DNA of 64,000 nt, from NCBI RefSeq assembly GCF_023168165.1, contig NZ_BQYJ01000002.1:124001-188000 (forward strand), given 5' to 3'. This DNA comes from Niallia sp. NCCP-28. Its GTDB lineage: Bacteria > Bacillota > Bacilli > Bacillales > Cytobacillaceae. The notes beneath the pieces were generated by a model. That model was not told the origin of the DNA. It saw nothing but the letters and a program-made list of their open reading frames with translations, and made no database searches. Shown in pieces: positions 61,666 to 64,000 of this stretch; the first letter of the stretch is position 1, and each line of letters starts with the position of its first letter. The translations under genes and the position numbers were made by a program.

Positions 61666-62700
61666 ATGAAGGCAGCAATCATCGGTACTACAGGCTATGG
61701 CGGGGTAGAATTAATTAGGATTTTGCATACACATCCAACCATTAATATACATTCTGTTCATACAACAAGAGAAGAGGTTCCAGTTTGGAACGAATATCCT
61801 CATTTATATAATATTATTGAAAATAAATTAGAAAAAATAAATGTTGCGAAAATAGCAGAGGAAAGTGATATCGTATTTTTTGCCACTCCATCAGGTGTAT
61901 CCAGTAAATTAGTGGAAGAATTTTCTCATACAGCAATCAAAATGGTCGATTTGTCTGGTGATTTGCGATTAAGGAATACAGAAGATTATAAAACATGGTA
62001 TAAAAAAGAGCCTGCAAAAGCGGAGTTGATTAATAAATTTGTATATGGTCTTACAGAGTGGAACAGAGAAGAAATCGCAAAAGCAAAATGGATTTCCAAC
62101 CCAGGCTGCTATCCTACCGCAGCATTATTGGGATTGGCTCCAGCAGTAAAAGAAAAAATAATTCGAACAGATAGTATTATCATTGATGCAAAGTCGGGAA
62201 TTTCAGGTGCAGGAAGAAGTCCATCAAGGGATACCATGCTTGCAGAAATGAATGAAAATTTCAAAATTTATAAGGTAAATAAACATCAGCATATTCCAGA
62301 GATTGAACAGCAATTATCAGATTGGAACAGCGATATTAAACCAATTACATTTTCAACACATTTATTGCCTATCAATAGAGGGATTATGTCGACGATACAT
62401 GTTTCATTAAAAGAAGAATATACAACGAGTACTATTCATGAATTATATGAAGAAGCATACAAAAATCATCCTTTTGTCCGTGTTCGACCATTAGGGCATT
62501 TTCCGACTATTAAAGAGGTCAGCGGGTCGAATTACTGTGATCTTGGTGTGGATGTGGATGAAAGAACAGGAAGACTAACTATTATATCTGTCATTGACAA
62601 TTTAATGAAAGGGGCAGCAGGGCAGGCGGTTCAAAATGCAAATATAATGAATGGATTGCATGAAACGACAGGGCTCAACTTTTTACCGCTGTACCCATAA
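61666..62700 (+). CDS. argC: N-acetyl-gamma-glutamyl-phosphate reductase ArgC
   Basis: This 344-residue NADPH-dependent enzyme of arginine synthesis reduces N-acetylglutamyl phosphate to the semialdehyde. The N-terminal Rossmann motif is IIGTTGYGGVELIRIL. The active-site cysteine is in ISNPGCYPTAALLGL, and SGISGAGRSPSRDTM and HQHIPEIEQ are conserved. ATG 61666 has AAGGAGG 5 nt before it, so the five-codon longer frame is not used. It is the first gene of the argCJB... operon, as in B. subtilis. Confidence 0.95.
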   Translation: MKAAIIGTTGYGGVELIRILHTHPTINIHSVHTTREEVPVWNEYPHLYNIIENKLEKINVAKIAEESDIVFFATPSGVSSKLVEEFSHTAIKMVDLSGDLRLRNTEDYKTWYKKEPAKAELINKFVYGLTEWNREEIAKAKWISNPGCYPTAALLGLAPAVKEKIIRTDSIIIDAKSGISGAGRSPSRDTMLAEMNENFKIYKVNKHQHIPEIEQQLSDWNSDIKPITFSTHLLPINRGIMSTIHVSLKEEYTTSTIHELYEEAYKNHPFVRVRPLGHFPTIKEVSGSNYCDLGVDVDERTGRLTIISVIDNLMKGAAGQAVQNANIMNGLHETTGLNFLPLYP

Positions 62701-62716
62701 GAAAGGAGCAAAAAAA

Positions 62717-63964
62717 GTGCAGGTTATATCAAATATCAATGAAGAACAATCATCATGTATAAAAGAAATCGTAGATGGAAGCATTGTTACACCAATCGGA
62801 TTTAGTGCGGCAGGTGTACATGCCGGACTGCGTTATAACAAAAAGGATTTGGGAGCAATTGTTAGCGAGGTGCCTGCAAATGCTGCTGCTGTATATACAA
62901 CAAGCCATTTTCAAGCAGCTCCATTAAAAGTAACTCAAGAATCAATTCAAGCAGAAAAGCTAATTCAGGCAGTTGTCGTAAATAGTGCATGTGCAAATGC
63001 TTGTACAGGAGAAAAAGGGATTCAGGATGCATATGAAATGCGTCAATTATTGGCTGAACATCTGCAAGTCAAAAAAGAATACGTAGCCGTTTCGTCAACA
63101 GGCGTTATTGGAGAATATTTAAAAATGGATAAAATTGCTGCAGGAATCCAACAAATAAGCGCAGGAAATACAGCGAGCCATGCAGATGCATTTCAAGAAG
63201 CAATTTTAACAACAGACACAGTCATGAAGAAATGCTGTTATACGGCAAAAATCAACGGTGTGACAGTGACGATGGGCGGAACTTCTAAAGGATCAGGAAT
63301 GATTCATCCTAATATGGCAACAATGCTTGCATTTATTACAACCGATGCCAAAATAGATTCTGATTGTCTGCAAAGCTCATTAAGCAAGGTCATTCCGACG
63401 ACCTTTAATCAAATAACAGTAGATGGAGATACATCAACAAATGATACGGTTTTGGTGATGGCAAATGGAATGGCCGCAAACGAAGCACTAACAGCGGAAC
63501 ATCCTGATTATCCAGTATTTTTAGAACTTTTAGCAAAAACATGCGAAAGTTTGGCAAAGCAAATTGCTAAGGATGGAGAAGGAGCAACGAAGCTTATTGA
63601 AGTAGAAGTGTCAGGAAGCAAAACAGAAGAAGAGGCAAGAGCCATTGCAAAACAAATTGTTGGCTCTAACTTAGTGAAAACAGCTGTTTATGGTTCTGAT
63701 GCTAACTGGGGCCGCATTATTACAGCGATTGGGCAAACGAATACAGATGTTAATCCAGCTTCAGTAGATATTGCAATCGGAAATATTGTGATGCTGAAAA
63801 ATAGTGAACCACAAGATTTTTCTGAAGAAGAAGCAATAAACTATCTTGAACAGGATTTTATAAAAATAACAGTTGATCTTCATAATGGAGAGGCAAAAGG
63901 AAAAGCTTGGGGCTGCGATTTATCTTATGATTACGTCAAAATAAATGCAAGCTATCGGACATAA
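62717..63964 (+). CDS. argJ: Bifunctional ornithine acetyltransferase/N-acetylglutamate synthase ArgJ
   Basis: This 415-residue enzyme transfers the acetyl group from N-acetylornithine to glutamate, and in bifunctional forms also uses acetyl-CoA. It cleaves itself before the threonine in HPNMATMLAF (Thr202), which becomes the nucleophile. MGGTSKGSGMIHPNMAT and VDGDTSTNDTVLVMANG are diagnostic, and the C-terminus LSYDYVKINASYRT is standard. The start is GTG 62717 with GAAAGGAGC before it; the long frame from 62651 overlaps argC out of frame and is rejected. It lies 16 bp after argC. Confidence 0.95.
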   Translation: MQVISNINEEQSSCIKEIVDGSIVTPIGFSAAGVHAGLRYNKKDLGAIVSEVPANAAAVYTTSHFQAAPLKVTQESIQAEKLIQAVVVNSACANACTGEKGIQDAYEMRQLLAEHLQVKKEYVAVSSTGVIGEYLKMDKIAAGIQQISAGNTASHADAFQEAILTTDTVMKKCCYTAKINGVTVTMGGTSKGSGMIHPNMATMLAFITTDAKIDSDCLQSSLSKVIPTTFNQITVDGDTSTNDTVLVMANGMAANEALTAEHPDYPVFLELLAKTCESLAKQIAKDGEGATKLIEVEVSGSKTEEEARAIAKQIVGSNLVKTAVYGSDANWGRIITAIGQTNTDVNPASVDIAIGNIVMLKNSEPQDFSEEEAINYLEQDFIKITVDLHNGEAKGKAWGCDLSYDYVKINASYRT

Positions 63965-63976
63965 GAGGTGACTTCG

Positions 63977-64000
63977 ATGAAAACAATCCTTATAAAATGC
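63977..64000 (+). CDS. argB: argB (acetylglutamate kinase), first 8 codons, cut by window end
   Basis: GAGGTGACTTCG precedes ATG 63977, and the visible residues are MKTILIKC. ArgB typically begins with such a beta strand leading to the KCGGS phosphate loop. Its place after argJ makes this assignment likely. The rest lies outside the window. Confidence 0.75.

Noticed and set aside
1-64000. CRISPR array, tRNA or rRNA genes, prophage
   Set aside because: No regular direct repeats with spacers, no cloverleaf or rRNA signatures, no phage structural or integrase genes seen.

Overview
The window is 64 kb of a low-GC Gram-positive chromosome from an endospore-forming Bacillaceae (Bacillus sensu lato; a Niallia-like lineage would fit, but the species cannot be fixed from this sequence). 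The signs are a complete gerPABCDEF germination operon, an asnO-type asparagine synthetase, ComK, strong AAAGGAGG-type ribosome binding sites, many TTG/GTG starts and gene order that follows the Bacillus subtilis yhg-yhf-yhj-yis-yit-arg region as I remember it. No rRNA, tRNA, CRISPR array, prophage or insertion sequence was found.

Layout. 0.1-6.5 kb: yhgD-like TetR regulator with yhgE, lipoate ligase lplJ, Ste24-like protease yhfN and an IDEAL-domain protein divergent from comK. 7.8-13.6 kb: YuxL-like S9 peptidase, an LCP wall-polymer transferase, a YhjE-like membrane protein, a SipV-like signal peptidase and an RsbR-type stressosome paralogue. 13.8-23.7 kb: addB and addA, the recombination helicase-nuclease. 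addA is split by a complete 2,685-bp group II intron (18500-21184) that carries its own reverse transcriptase/maturase. 23.7-25.8 kb: gerPA-F on the minus strand. 26.1-29.0 kb: lemA plus a TPM-domain protein, then yisK and yisL. 29.4-34.7 kb: a five-gene two-component/ABC exporter module with the architecture of the LnrJK-LnrLMN linearmycin-resistance system. It sits between yisL and yisN, which are close together in B. subtilis. 34.9-43.4 kb: GNAT acetyltransferase, yisN, asnO, an AlkC-like DNA repair protein, EamA transporter, neopullulanase-type amylase and an SDR oxidoreductase. 43.5-52.5 kb: a yit block (yitK, yitL, yitS, yitT, ipi-like, DUF3813, yitU, yitV, yitW) interrupted by a MarR/flavodoxin-fold divergon. 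52.8-61.3 kb: moaA, moeA, and the lactate regulon lctP-lutR-lutABC. 61.7-64 kb: argC, argJ and the first codons of argB.

The main result is the addA intron. Both splice junctions can be derived by hand. GTGTG opens the intron next to exon sequences that pair with candidate EBS1 and EBS2. A textbook 34-nt domain V and a domain VI with a bulged adenosine 7 nt before the 3' end close it. Splicing restores one 1,251-residue AddA reading frame across the DEYQD helicase motif. Without splicing, translation stops 17 nt into the intron and AddA is lost.

Other points of interest are two families of degenerate intergenic repeats, palindromic operators shared by lctP and lutABC (GTCATC-W-GATGAC), a 24-bp palindrome in the MarR divergon, three small genes (gerPD, a 43-aa gene and a 50-aa gene), a secreted, enlarged version of the normally intracellular Ipi protease inhibitor, and a short sequence module that recurs in five of the six GerP proteins.
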